A DNA stretch of 64,000 nt from Nocardioides marinus (GTDB taxonomy: Bacteria; Pseudomonadota; Alphaproteobacteria; Rhodobacterales; Rhodobacteraceae): NCBI GenBank assembly GCA_019801415.1, contig JAHVJD010000001.1:558001-622000 (forward strand), given 5' to 3'. The notes below the pieces were generated by a model. That model saw only the letters and a list, made by a program, of their open reading frames with translations. It was not told where the DNA came from and searched no databases. A program made the translations under genes and the position numbers. Each line of letters begins with the position of its first letter. Position 1 is the stretch's first letter. Below, piece by piece: positions 56,368 to 64,000 of this stretch.

Positions 56368-57663
56368 ATGACCCGGACCCCCCACCCCCGGAAGGCCAGG
56401 CATGCGCTGCGCACCGACGGCCCGGCCCAGAGCGGGCCGACACGCGCCGGTCTGTCCCGCCGCACCCGACTGCTGGCGGCGCTGCCTCTGATCGGGGTAC
56501 TGGCCGCCTGCAAAAGCCCGCTGGACTACGATCTGCGCGGCCAGATTGGCGCCTTCAATACAACCAGCGCAGCCCAATCCGTGACCTCTGACCGCCCCCG
56601 TGCGGACAGCCGCGGGCTGATCACCTACCCCTCTTACCAGGTGGCCGTGGCCCGCCGCGGCGACACCGTGGCGGATGTCGCTACCCGCGTGGGCCTGCCC
56701 GCCGACGAGGTTGCCCGTTACAACGGCATGAGCCCGGGCGACAGTGTCCGGCAGGGCGAAATTCTGGCCCTGCCCCGCCGCGCCCCCGACGGGGTGCCCG
56801 CTGGCGGCACCGCCGCGCCCGGCTCGGTTGATATCGCCTCTCTTGCGGGTCAGGCCATCGAGACCGCGCCGCTCACCACGCCGAACCCGGGCTCCGTCAC
56901 CTCGACCGAGCTCAAACCCGCGCCCAAGCCGCAGCCGGCCAAGGTCCAGGCCGGCCCCGAGCCGGTGCGCCACAAGGTCAAACGTGGCGAGACCGCCTAT
57001 ACCATCTCGCGTCTCTACCGGGTGCCGGTCAAATCCTTGGCCGAGTGGAATGGCCTTGGCAGCGATTTCGCCGTTCGCGAGGGGCAATACCTGCTGATCC
57101 CGCTGAAGGAGGCCCCCGCCCCGAAACCGGAGGCGGAAGTCTCGGCAGCGGCGGCCCCGGTCACTGTCACCGAACCCGGCGAAGGCAGCGTCACGCCTGT
57201 TCCGCCGAGCGCCACCCGCCCCTTGCCCCGCGAAACGGTGGCGCCCGCTGCCGAGGCCGCCAAGCCCCCGGCAGAGGTCAAACCGGCGCTGCCCGAACCC
57301 AGCCGCCAAAGCGATGCGGCGATGTCCTATCCGGTGCAGGGCAAGATCATCAAGACCTACTCCAAGGGGCGCAATGACGGCATCGACATTGCGGGGCCTG
57401 CGGGCAGCCCGGTCAAGGCGGCCGAAGCCGGTACCGTGGCGGCCATCACCAAGGATTCCAACAACGTCCCGATCATCGTGATCCGCCATAGCCAGAAGCT
57501 GCTGACGGTCTATCAGAACGTCGACAACATCACCGTCAACAAGGGCGATACCGTCGCGCGCGGGCAGCGTATCGCCTCGCTGCGCGGGGGCGACGACGCC
57601 TATGTGCATTTCGAGGTGCGCGACGGGTTCGAGAGCATCGATCCGCTCAACTACCTGAACTGA
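56368..57663 (+). CDS. nlpD: NlpD-like lipoprotein with LysM repeats and degenerate M23 domain
   Basis: The 431-aa protein has a lipobox (LIGVLAAC, Cys at about residue 50), two LysM modules (about 89-135 and 211-255), Pro/Ala-rich linkers and a C-terminal LytM/M23 domain (about 325-430). The zinc-binding His of the HxxxD motif is absent (GRNDGIDIAG) and HxH reads VHFEV, so it is probably an activator of amidases rather than a peptidase, like E. coli NlpD. GAGGAGAGCAAG precedes the ATG at 56368. Confidence 0.92.
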   Translation: MTRTPHPRKARHALRTDGPAQSGPTRAGLSRRTRLLAALPLIGVLAACKSPLDYDLRGQIGAFNTTSAAQSVTSDRPRADSRGLITYPSYQVAVARRGDTVADVATRVGLPADEVARYNGMSPGDSVRQGEILALPRRAPDGVPAGGTAAPGSVDIASLAGQAIETAPLTTPNPGSVTSTELKPAPKPQPAKVQAGPEPVRHKVKRGETAYTISRLYRVPVKSLAEWNGLGSDFAVREGQYLLIPLKEAPAPKPEAEVSAAAAPVTVTEPGEGSVTPVPPSATRPLPRETVAPAAEAAKPPAEVKPALPEPSRQSDAAMSYPVQGKIIKTYSKGRNDGIDIAGPAGSPVKAAEAGTVAAITKDSNNVPIIVIRHSQKLLTVYQNVDNITVNKGDTVARGQRIASLRGGDDAYVHFEVRDGFESIDPLNYLN

Positions 57664-57692
57664 CGCTGACGCGTTTCCGCAGCTGACAGCAT

Positions 57693-57717
57693 GCCCGGCA
57701 GAGATGCCGGGCTTTTA
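57693..57717. terminator. Terminator between nlpD and the convergent ATPase gene
   Basis: GCCCGGCA, a GAGA loop and TGCCGGGC form an 8-bp stem, followed by TTTT on the plus strand. Confidence 0.85.
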
Positions 57718-57726
57718 CCTGTACTG

Positions 57727-58569
57727 TCAGCGCAGGCTGACCCCGTGGCGACCGGCCAGATCGGTGAAGAACTGCCAGGCCACCCGGCCCGAGCGTCCGC
57801 CACGGGTGGCCTGCCATTCCACCGCCTCGGCGCGCAGGGTCTCCGGTGCGACCTTGACGCCATAGGCGGCGCAATAGCCCTCGATCATCGCCAGGTATTC
57901 GTCCTGGTCGCAGGGGTGGAACCCCAGCCACAGGCCGAAACGGTCCGACAGCGAGACCTTTTCCTCGACCGCTTCGGACGGGTTGATGGCGCTGGAGCGT
58001 TCATTCTCGATCATGTCCCGCGGCATCAGGTGGCGACGGTTGGAGGTGGCATAAAACACCACGTTCTCCGGCCGCCCCTCGATACCGCCGTCGAGCACCG
58101 CCTTGAGGCTTTTGTAATGCTGGTCGTCATGGCTGAAGGACAGGTCATCGCAGAACAGGATGAAGCGGTGCGGCGCGCCGCGCAGGTGGTTCAAGAGCCG
58201 CCCGACCGAGGGCAGATCCTCGCGTTGCAGCTCGACCAGCTTCAGACCGGGGTGATCGGCTACCAGCGCGCCGTGCACGGCCTTGACGAGGCTGGACTTG
58301 CCCATGCCGCGCGCGCCCCAGAGCAGCGCGTTGTTCGCCGCAAACCCCTGCGCGAAGCGACGGGTGTTTTCCAGCAACGTGTCCCGAGACCGGTTGATGC
58401 CAACCAGCAGGTCCAGATCGACACGACTGACCTCGGCCACCGGCTCCAGCCGTTCCGGCCCCACGTGCCAGACAAAGGCGGAGGCCACGTCAAAATCGGG
58501 TGCCGCCAGGGGCGCGGGGGACATCCGCTCCAGCGCCTCGGCGATGCGGGTCAATGCGGTCTGGTCCAT
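57727..58569 (-). CDS. DUF815-family P-loop ATPase
   Basis: The 280-aa protein has Walker A LLWGARGMGKSSLVKA (about 81-96), Walker B RFILFCDDLSF, and the DUF815 stretch LKAVLDGGIEGRPENVVFYATSNRRHLMPRDM. It is an AAA-like ATPase of unproven role. GGAGG lies 7 bases before the ATG at 58569; the open frame to 58698 is not supported by a binding site. Confidence 0.92.
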   Translation of the reverse strand: MDQTALTRIAEALERMSPAPLAAPDFDVASAFVWHVGPERLEPVAEVSRVDLDLLVGINRSRDTLLENTRRFAQGFAANNALLWGARGMGKSSLVKAVHGALVADHPGLKLVELQREDLPSVGRLLNHLRGAPHRFILFCDDLSFSHDDQHYKSLKAVLDGGIEGRPENVVFYATSNRRHLMPRDMIENERSSAINPSEAVEEKVSLSDRFGLWLGFHPCDQDEYLAMIEGYCAAYGVKVAPETLRAEAVEWQATRGGRSGRVAWQFFTDLAGRHGVSLR

Positions 58570-58834
58570 GGGCGTGCCTCCGTCTGCCTGTGCGTTGGCG
58601 GTGTTCAAAGCACGTTCGTGGACGGGCGGCAAGAGGCGGGAGACGTGGGAGAAAGCCTGCCCGAAGGCCGGTGGCTCAGAATGCAGCGCGGCTGGCACGT
58701 GGCGCGGGACTTTGGCTGAGCGCCATCCCTGCCCCTTCTGTCCTGGCGTTTATGCCGCGGGCCCGGCCCTCCCCTGCGTGGTGGCAGGGAGATGGAAGTA
58801 TCTCGTTTCGGTAACAGTGACAGCGGGTGGCTCA

Positions 58835-58872
58835 CATCACGTGTCGGAAGCGGCCGCTGCCGACACGTGATG
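58835..58872. repeat. Near-perfect 38-bp palindrome
   Basis: The arms CATCACGTGTCGG and CCGACACGTGATG, with the self-complementary centre AGCGGCCGCT, form a 38-bp palindrome with one mismatch pair (58848/58859). It starts four bases beyond the stop of the small minus-strand gene. It has no T-run and could be a cruciform, operator or terminator. Confidence 0.8.
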
Positions 58873-58876
58873 GGCT

Positions 58877-59059
58877 TCAGCTTTTGCGGCTTTGCTCTTC
58901 GGCCTTCGGACTCCCTGCGGGGCCCTCATCCATCGTGTCGGTCGTGTTCTTCCACTCTTCCTTGATTTTCTGCCGGGGCTTGCCGTGACCATCCTGCGCA
59001 ACTTCCGGGCGGGCGTCCTGCTTGTTCGATTGGCCGTCGGCTTTTCTGTCTTCGGGCAT
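58877..59059 (-). CDS. Small hydrophilic protein
   Basis: The 60-aa protein is very polar (MPEDRKADGQSNKQDARPE at the N-terminus) and should be disordered, apart from a short KIKEEWKNTTDTM stretch. GGAGGATGCT just before the ATG at 59059 is a good binding site, which is the main support for the gene. No family is recognised. It sits between the tat terminator and the 38-bp palindrome. Confidence 0.55.
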   Translation of the reverse strand: MPEDRKADGQSNKQDARPEVAQDGHGKPRQKIKEEWKNTTDTMDEGPAGSPKAEEQSRKS

Positions 59060-59141
59060 AGCATCCTCCATGGCGCGATACAGAGCCAACGTTTGCCCCG
59101 TTGGAAAGTTCCGGCGGACCGCACGCTGCGCAAGGAGAGAC

Positions 59142-59171
59142 AAAAAAGGCGCGCCATCGCTGGCGCGCCTT
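59142..59171 (-). terminator. Terminator of the tatABC operon
   Basis: AAGGCGCGCC and GGCGCGCCTT form a 10-bp stem with a 6-base loop, followed on the minus strand by TTTTTT, 22 bases past tatC. Confidence 0.92.
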
Positions 59172-59192
59172 CATGTGTTTTATCGAGACGGT

Positions 59193-60110
59193 TTATTTGT
59201 CCTTGCCGTCCTCAGCGTCAAACTCAGCCATCAGCGGATCATCAGGATGGGCTTCCATCTCTGTCTCAACCGTGTCGTCCTCGTCGTCATAGTAGCCCTC
59301 GGCGCGCAGCTTGGCTTCGCGCTTGGCCTCGACCCGGCGCACCAGGAAAATCGAGACCTCATAGAGGCCGTAGACCACCACGAAGAGAATGATCTGGGTG
59401 ATCACATCCGGCGGCGTCACCAGCGCGGCGAGGACGAGGATCGCCACCACCGCGTATTTGCGCACAGACGCGAGCCCCTCGGCGCTGACCAGACCTGCCT
59501 TGCCCATCAGCGTCAGCAGAACCGGCAGTTGGAAGCAGAGGCCAAAGGCGACAATGAACTTGATCGTCAGGTTCAGATACTCCTGCGCGGAGCCCTGGAA
59601 CACAACGCTCAGCCCCTGGTTCACCTGCTCGCCGACGACGGCCTCGCCTTCGGCACCGAACTGCTGGAAGCCGAGGAAGAAGTCATAGGCCAGCGGCGTG
59701 ACCACGTAGAAGGCAAAGCTGGCCCCCAGCAGGAACATGAACGGCGAGGCGATCATGAAGGGCAGGAAAGCGCCCTTCTCGTTCTTGTAGAGCCCCGGCG
59801 CCACGAACCGCCACATCTGGAAGCCAATGTAGGGAAAGGCCAGGATGAAGCCGCCCAGGAAAGAGATCTTGATCGCCACAAAGAAACCTTCCTGTGGGCT
59901 GATGAAGATCAGGGAACAGTCCTGCCCGCTTTCGGCCAGCACATCGCACAGCGGCGCGGTGAGGAAATTGAACACCGGCGTTGCAACGGTGAAACAGATC
60001 ACCATGCCGATGACAAAGGCCACGACCGAATGGATCAGTCGGCTGCGCAGCTCGGCCAGGTGTTCGATCAACGGCGCGGTCGAGTCGTCGATCTCGTCCG
60101 TGTTGCTCAT
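59193..60110 (-). CDS. tatC: Twin-arginine translocase subunit TatC
   Basis: The 305-aa protein has six membrane segments, the N-terminal [12 protein letters not shown] (with the Glu and Arg of the signal-peptide site), [17 protein letters not shown], and an acidic C-terminal tail (about 270-305) that is longer than in E. coli. It recognises twin-arginine signal peptides of folded proteins. Its start overlaps the tatB stop (ATGA). Confidence 0.97.
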   Translation of the reverse strand: MSNTDEIDDSTAPLIEHLAELRSRLIHSVVAFVIGMVICFTVATPVFNFLTAPLCDVLAESGQDCSLIFISPQEGFFVAIKISFLGGFILAFPYIGFQMWRFVAPGLYKNEKGAFLPFMIASPFMFLLGASFAFYVVTPLAYDFFLGFQQFGAEGEAVVGEQVNQGLSVVFQGSAQEYLNLTIKFIVAFGLCFQLPVLLTLMGKAGLVSAEGLASVRKYAVVAILVLAALVTPPDVITQIILFVVVYGLYEVSIFLVRRVEAKREAKLRAEGYYDDEDDTVETEMEAHPDDPLMAEFDAEDGKDK

Positions 60111-60571
60111 GATTTGGCCTCTCCGTCGGATTTCACCTCAGCCTCGGCGGCGGCAGCGCTGGCCTCGGCGGCTTCGGCCTCGCGCGCCTTGCGGTCGGCG
60201 GCAGCGCGCGCGGTGGCGGCCTGGATGCGCTTGGCGTCCTCGGCCCGCTCCGCGGCCAGTTTGCCGGTCTCGCTGTCGGGGTCGTATTTGGTCGGGTCGA
60301 TCGACGATGCCATCTCCTGCGCCGCCTGTTTGACCCCGTCCATGGCCGTGCCGACCGGATTGGTGGCGGTCTTCAGCCCCTTGGCGATGTCATTGACCCC
60401 GGCTTCATCCGCCGCATCATGCATCGCCCGGCTGAATTCGCGCGCCATCCCCTTGGCCTTGCCCACGAACCGTCCGACATTGCGAAACAGCACCGGCAGG
60501 TCCTTGGGGCCGACCACGATCAGCGCGACCACGCCGATGACCAGAAGTTCGGTCCAGCCAAGATCGAACAT
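60107..60571 (-). CDS. tatB: Twin-arginine translocase subunit TatB
   Basis: The 154-aa protein has the short N-terminal membrane helix and hinge [26 protein letters not shown] with the Glu of TatB, an amphipathic helix (about 30-60), and an Ala/Glu-rich coiled tail (110-154). It bridges TatC and TatA. It follows tatA by six bases. Confidence 0.95.
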   Translation of the reverse strand: MFDLGWTELLVIGVVALIVVGPKDLPVLFRNVGRFVGKAKGMAREFSRAMHDAADEAGVNDIAKGLKTATNPVGTAMDGVKQAAQEMASSIDPTKYDPDSETGKLAAERAEDAKRIQAATARAAADRKAREAEAAEASAAAAEAEVKSDGEAKS

Positions 60572-60577
60572 AAGCGT

Positions 60578-60793
60578 TTAGACCTTGTCTTTTTCGGTCG
60601 CGGGGGTGACGTCCTTCGCCTCGGCGGCGGTGTCCTCTTCCAGCTCCTTGTTGCCCTCGCTGATGCCCTTCTTGAAGGACGTGATGCCCTTGCCGATCTC
60701 GCCCATCAGCGAGGAAATCTTGCCGCGGCCGAACAGGACCAGAACCACGACGGCGATCAGAAGAATGCCGGGAAGGCCGATGTTGTTGAGCAT
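60578..60793 (-). CDS. tatA: Twin-arginine translocase subunit TatA
   Basis: The 71-aa protein has one membrane helix (about 7-21), the FGRGKI hinge with its Phe-Gly and the amphipathic helix [18 protein letters not shown]. It oligomerises to form the transport path. It is the first gene of tatABC. AAGGAGAC precedes its ATG. Confidence 0.95.
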   Translation of the reverse strand: MLNNIGLPGILLIAVVVLVLFGRGKISSLMGEIGKGITSFKKGISEGNKELEEDTAAEAKDVTPATEKDKV

Positions 60794-61020
60794 GAGTGTG
60801 TCTCCTTACATGGTCCGACGCGGCGTATGCGCGCCGGTAAATACGGTCACTTTCGGGTTTAGCGCGCCGACGACCTGCAGCGGAAGCTCCAAGCCCTCCG
60901 CGTAAGGCCCAGACACTGCTGAAAGTGCAGTTTTTCCGGGACGCCAAACCTCAACTGACAGGTTTATGTCAGTTGCTATCCGGTAAATCCAGCCCATCAC
61001 GACAAACAGGAGACAAAGTG

Positions 61021-61329
61021 ATGACCAACCATGTGGCGGAAATCGTGACCTTCCGACTGGCCGAAGGCGTGAGCGAGGCGGACTTTACCAGCCTGATGCG
61101 ACGCACCGAGAGCTTCGTGCGCGCCCAGCCAGGGTTCATTGCCCGGCGTCTGAGCCGTGGTGCCGATGGCAGCTGGACGGATCATGTGGTCTGGCAGGAC
61201 ATGGCCACGGCGCAACAGGTGGCGCAGACCTTCATGCAGCAGGACTTTGCCCCTGCGGTGATGCAGGCCATCGCCGATGGCAGCGCCCGGATGCGCCATG
61301 AAGAGGTGCAGTGGTCGATGCTGCCCTGA
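61021..61329 (+). CDS. Antibiotic-biosynthesis-monooxygenase-fold protein
   Basis: The 102-aa protein begins HVAEIVTFRLAEGVSEADFTSLMRR and has FVRAQPGFIARRLSRGADG, typical of the ABM/dimeric alpha-beta barrel group. The substrate is unknown; some relatives act on small quinones or haem. AGGAGAC lies before GTGATG, and the ATG at 61021 is taken as the start. A YafY-type regulator follows in the same direction 74 bases later. Confidence 0.8.
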   Translation: MTNHVAEIVTFRLAEGVSEADFTSLMRRTESFVRAQPGFIARRLSRGADGSWTDHVVWQDMATAQQVAQTFMQQDFAPAVMQAIADGSARMRHEEVQWSMLP

Positions 61330-61403
61330 GCCATCGCGGGCTGCGCCACATCTGATATGGCGCAGCCCTTGACCTCCTCGCGTTGGCAATCCAAGGCTGG
61401 AGC

Positions 61404-62084
61404 ATGCGCCGCACCGACCGCCTATTCGAAATCATCCAGATCCTGCGCGACGGCAAGCTGCACCGCGCACAGGACATTGCCGAGCGCCTCGAGGTCTCTA
61501 CCCGGACCATCTACAGGGACATGGACACGCTGGTTGCCTCGGGGGTGCCCGTCGAGGGGGAGCGCGGCGTCGGCTATATGGTGCGCGAACAGATCAGCCT
61601 GCCGCCGTTGACCCTGACCCCGGAGGAGCTGGAGGCGCTGAACCTCGGCATGGCCATCGTCGCCGAGGCCGCAGATCCCGACCTGAAGGCGGCGGCGCAA
61701 TCGCTGGCCGCCAAGGTGGACGCGGTGCTGCCCGAGCAGACGATAGCCGAAGCCGACGCGTGGAAATTCGCGGTCTACCCTTTTGCCGATGCGGCGCGCG
61801 GCTTTGGCCACATGCCGACGCTGCGCTCGGCGATCAAGGCGCGGCAGAAGCTGCGGCTGAGTTACCGGCGCATCGATGGCACCCTCACGCAGAGGACGAT
61901 CCGCCCCCTGCACATGGAGTATTGGGGACGGGTCTGGACGCTGACCGCCTGGTGCGAGACCCGCGAGGATTTCCGGGTGTTCCGCGTGGACCTGATCGAA
62001 GAGGCTGCTGCCCTGCCGGAACTGTTCGTTGATGAGCCCGGCAAACGACTGAAGGATTACCAACCCTACAAGGATAGGGGCTGA
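61404..62084 (+). CDS. YafY-type HTH/WYL-domain regulator
   Basis: The 226-aa protein has an N-terminal DeoR-like winged HTH (about 1-60, MRRTDRLFEIIQILRDG and LEVSTRTIYRDMDTL) and a WYL domain (about 130-215) in which the signature reads MEYWGRVWTLTAWCETREDFRVFRVDLI. WYL domains sense ligands or nucleic acid. It may control the preceding monooxygenase-fold gene. GGAGC lies directly before the ATG. Confidence 0.9.
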   Translation: MRRTDRLFEIIQILRDGKLHRAQDIAERLEVSTRTIYRDMDTLVASGVPVEGERGVGYMVREQISLPPLTLTPEELEALNLGMAIVAEAADPDLKAAAQSLAAKVDAVLPEQTIAEADAWKFAVYPFADAARGFGHMPTLRSAIKARQKLRLSYRRIDGTLTQRTIRPLHMEYWGRVWTLTAWCETREDFRVFRVDLIEEAAALPELFVDEPGKRLKDYQPYKDRG

Positions 62085-62132
62085 TCAGCTGTCCGCGGGG
62101 AGACCGGTCGGCGGGTTGCGCCCGGTCGGATA

Positions 62133-63224
62133 TCAGGCGGGAAAGACGAAACAGCGGTCGCGTCGCACCGTCAACCACATCACCCGGCCCTTTTCCGGCA
62201 GGAACACGTTCGGCACCGTCGCGCGCAGGATGGAGCCATCGAAGTCCATGCGGAATTCGACCAGGCTCTCGCGTCCCAGAAAGCGGGCGCGTTCGACCAC
62301 CGCGCGGGCCGGAACGCCGTCGCTGGAGGTGGGCAGCGGCCCCTTGCCGCCGCGGTCGAAATCGATGCGCAGGTGCTGCGGACGAAAGACGATCTCGACC
62401 TCGGTGCCATCGGCGACGCCCGGTGCGAGGAATTCCCCAAAGGCGGTGCGGGCCAGGGCGCCATTGACCTGCGCCTTCAGCACGTTGACATCGCTGAAGA
62501 AGGACAGCGCCGCCTTGTCGACCGGGTGGGTATAGACGTTGTAGGGCGCCCCCTGCTGCACGATCCGGCCGCCGCGCATCAGCGCGATCTCGTCGGCCAT
62601 GCGCATCGCCTCTTCCGGCTCGTGCGTGACCAGCAGAACCGCGGTGTCTTCCTCTTTCAGCAGGCTCAGGGTTTCGTCGCGGATGCCGTCGCGCAGCCGG
62701 TTGTCGAGACCCGAGAAAGGTTCGTCCATCAGCATGATGCGTGGCCGCGGCGCCAAGGCGCGGGCAAGGGCGACACGCTGCTGCTCGCCGCCTGACAGCT
62801 CGTGCGGGTAGACGTCGATGTAGCGGCCCAGCGACACCCGCGCCAGCAGCTCTTCGACACGGGCGCGTTTCTCGTCTTTGCTGCCATTCAGGCCAAAGGC
62901 GACATTGGCGCCCACGGTCAGATGCGGAAACAGCGCGAAATCCTGGAACATCAGCCCGATTTCGCGCCGTTCCGGTGGCACCCGGAACACGGTGTCGCAG
63001 ATCAGCTTGCCGTCGACATAGATCTCGCCGCTGTCCTGCATCTCGACCCCGGCGATCATCCGGAGCGTGGTGGATTTGCCGCAGCCCGATGGCCCCAGAA
63101 GGCAGGTCACCTGCCCCGCCTGAATCTGCAAGGAGACGTCATCCACCACCGTGCGGCCTTCGATGCGACGCTTGATATTGCGGATTTCAAGACGGGGGGC
63201 TGGAGTTTGGGTCTGCAATTGCAC
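62133..63224 (-). CDS. fbpC: ABC transporter ATPase, FbpC (iron(III)) type
   Basis: The 363-aa protein has Walker A GPSGCGKSTT (about 44-53), the Q-loop LMFQDFALFPHLTV, signature LSGGEQQRVALARAL, Walker B IMLMDEPFSGLD, and a C-terminal TOBE-like regulatory domain (about 270-363). It resembles ferric-iron or other small-ion importers (FbpC/AfuC). The start is GTG at 63224 behind AGAGGCGACAG. The permease and binding-protein genes are not in view; a symporter gene lies upstream in the same direction. Confidence 0.88.
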   Translation of the reverse strand: MQLQTQTPAPRLEIRNIKRRIEGRTVVDDVSLQIQAGQVTCLLGPSGCGKSTTLRMIAGVEMQDSGEIYVDGKLICDTVFRVPPERREIGLMFQDFALFPHLTVGANVAFGLNGSKDEKRARVEELLARVSLGRYIDVYPHELSGGEQQRVALARALAPRPRIMLMDEPFSGLDNRLRDGIRDETLSLLKEEDTAVLLVTHEPEEAMRMADEIALMRGGRIVQQGAPYNVYTHPVDKAALSFFSDVNVLKAQVNGALARTAFGEFLAPGVADGTEVEIVFRPQHLRIDFDRGGKGPLPTSSDGVPARAVVERARFLGRESLVEFRMDFDGSILRATVPNVFLPEKGRVMWLTVRRDRCFVFPA

Positions 63225-63277
63225 CTGTCGCCTCTTGCGGTCCCCGACGATTTTCGTCGGAATTTGCCGAAGCTCTA

Positions 63278-64000
63278 TCAGCCCGCCTGCCCTGCTTCAA
63301 CCCTGCGGCTGCCACGGGCCACTGCGGCAAAGCCGACCAGCAGCACAGTCACGCAGATCTGCAGCAGCTGCTCGTATTTGTGCCCGTCATACAAAAGCGC
63401 GGCCAAGGCGGGCAGATCCCGCAGCATGTAGGCCGCAGCCCCTGCCATCGCCGCGGCAAAGCTGACCAGATACGCCCAGAGCGCAACCTGTCGCCCTGCC
63501 AGCGCGGCCGCCAGCACCGGGGTCAGGAACATCGACGCGGTGCCAGAGACCGCCACCGCATCAAACAAGGTCTGATTGCCCCACAGCGTCAGCGCGCCGC
63601 CAGCCGCGGCAAACCCCAGCATTGCCACCCGACCGCCTGACAGCGTGCGCGGCAGCAGGCGCAATTCTTCGACCATCAGCCGCGCCGCGCTGCTGAGCGC
63701 CGAATCCAGCGTCGAGAGCGCCGACACAAGCAGCGACACGATCAGCAGCACGAAGACCCAACCGGGCAGGATGACGGCCCATGTTCCCAGCAGCTGACCT
63801 TCATAGGCCGCGCCCTCCAGCGAGGCCTGGATGCCGAAAAAACCGAAGCCCAGGATGCAGACTGCCGAAATCCAGAAGGCGTGCAAAAAGCTTTTGCGGG
63901 TGGTGGCGGGATCGGCGAGGAAGCCGCGGTCCATCATCACCGGATCATGCACCGGGTAGGAAAACACCTGCAGCGCGGCAACCGCCAAGAGCACCCAGCC
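63278..64000 (-). CDS. Sodium/solute symporter family, C-terminal part (runs off window)
   Basis: About 241 residues are visible, with six or so membrane segments and LLIVSLLVSALSTLDSALSSAARL, the conserved SSS segment that binds sodium. The N-terminal half lies beyond the right edge, so start, length and substrate are unknown. The stop is 53 bases before the fbpC start. Confidence 0.85.
   Translation of the reverse strand, partial: GWVLLAVAALQVFSYPVHDPVMMDRGFLADPATTRKSFLHAFWISAVCILGFGFFGIQASLEGAAYEGQLLGTWAVILPGWVFVLLIVSLLVSALSTLDSALSSAARLMVEELRLLPRTLSGGRVAMLGFAAAGGALTLWGNQTLFDAVAVSGTASMFLTPVLAAALAGRQVALWAYLVSFAAAMAGAAAYMLRDLPALAALLYDGHKYEQLLQICVTVLLVGFAAVARGSRRVEAGQAG

Noticed and set aside
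57664-58569. rpoS after surE-pcm-nlpD
   Set aside because: The next gene is a convergent DUF815 ATPase, as expected for alphaproteobacteria, which lack RpoS.

Overview
The window is GC-rich chromosomal DNA from an alphaproteobacterium, most likely a Rhodobacterales member of the Roseobacter group. The evidence is the gene set and its order: a Lrp regulator divergent from cobA-DUF2849-cysI-cysH-DUF934, radA-cvpA next to purF, surE-pcm-nlpD, tatABC, a form II Cox-like molybdenum hydroxylase cluster, a DctPQM TRAP system with DctBD, a Hint-domain protein behind a CtrA-type box, and the palindromic element with core GGGGGCAGCGCCCCC that I associate with roseobacter genomes. I found no rRNA, tRNA, CRISPR array, complete insertion sequence or prophage. 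This is ordinary chromosome with small accessory insertions.

Layout. 0-2.6 kb: an exported protein of unknown function and a translationally coupled pair of unknown proteins, one carrying a glycine/alanine-rich membrane hairpin. 2.6-9.6 kb: tgt, a RimB-RimK fusion, an SPFH/NfeD pair, an outer-membrane beta-barrel protein, two Fe-S assembly proteins (SufT and an A-type carrier) and tpiA. 9.6-16.4 kb: dctPQM on the minus strand with its two-component system dctBD. The dctP upstream region carries three DctD-type inverted repeats, but the regulator has lost the Walker A lysine and the GAFTGA loop. 16.5-24.9 kb: a P450, the assimilatory sulfate reduction operon with its Lrp-type regulator, ferredoxin-NADP reductase, and two proteins of unknown function. 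25.2 kb: infC, apparently starting at AUA behind an attenuator-like hairpin. 25.9-34.2 kb: a minus-strand molybdenum hydroxylase cluster (coxD, coxE, xdhC, a molybdopterin-binding protein, coxS, coxL, coxM) with two inverted copies of the palindromic element.

34.4-42 kb: a glycosyltransferase-like protein, a conserved unknown, pyrC, an RTX-repeat protein, pyrE, and dnaB preceded by DnaA boxes. 42.3-46.4 kb: a membrane protein, then the overlapping set alr-mlaE-mlaF, a low-GC small membrane gene, and a PqiA-like gene. 46.5-53 kb: a coiled-coil membrane protein, radA, cvpA, a Hint-like gene, purF and a DUF2199 gene. 53-58.6 kb: a stand-alone PilP-like domain, an SDR-fold protein, surE-pcm-nlpD and a DUF815 ATPase. 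58.8-64 kb: a near-perfect 38-bp palindrome, a small hydrophilic protein, tatABC, a monooxygenase-fold protein with a YafY-type regulator, an FbpC-type ABC ATPase, and the C-terminal part of a sodium/solute symporter that runs off the window.

The strongest candidates for new biology are the degenerate DctD regulator with its retained operator array, the unknown membrane pair beside tgt, the RimB-RimK fusion, the Hint protein without its nucleophile that sits behind a CtrA box, and the low-GC insertion in the mla/pqi operon. All functional calls come from reading the sequence by eye; no database search was run.
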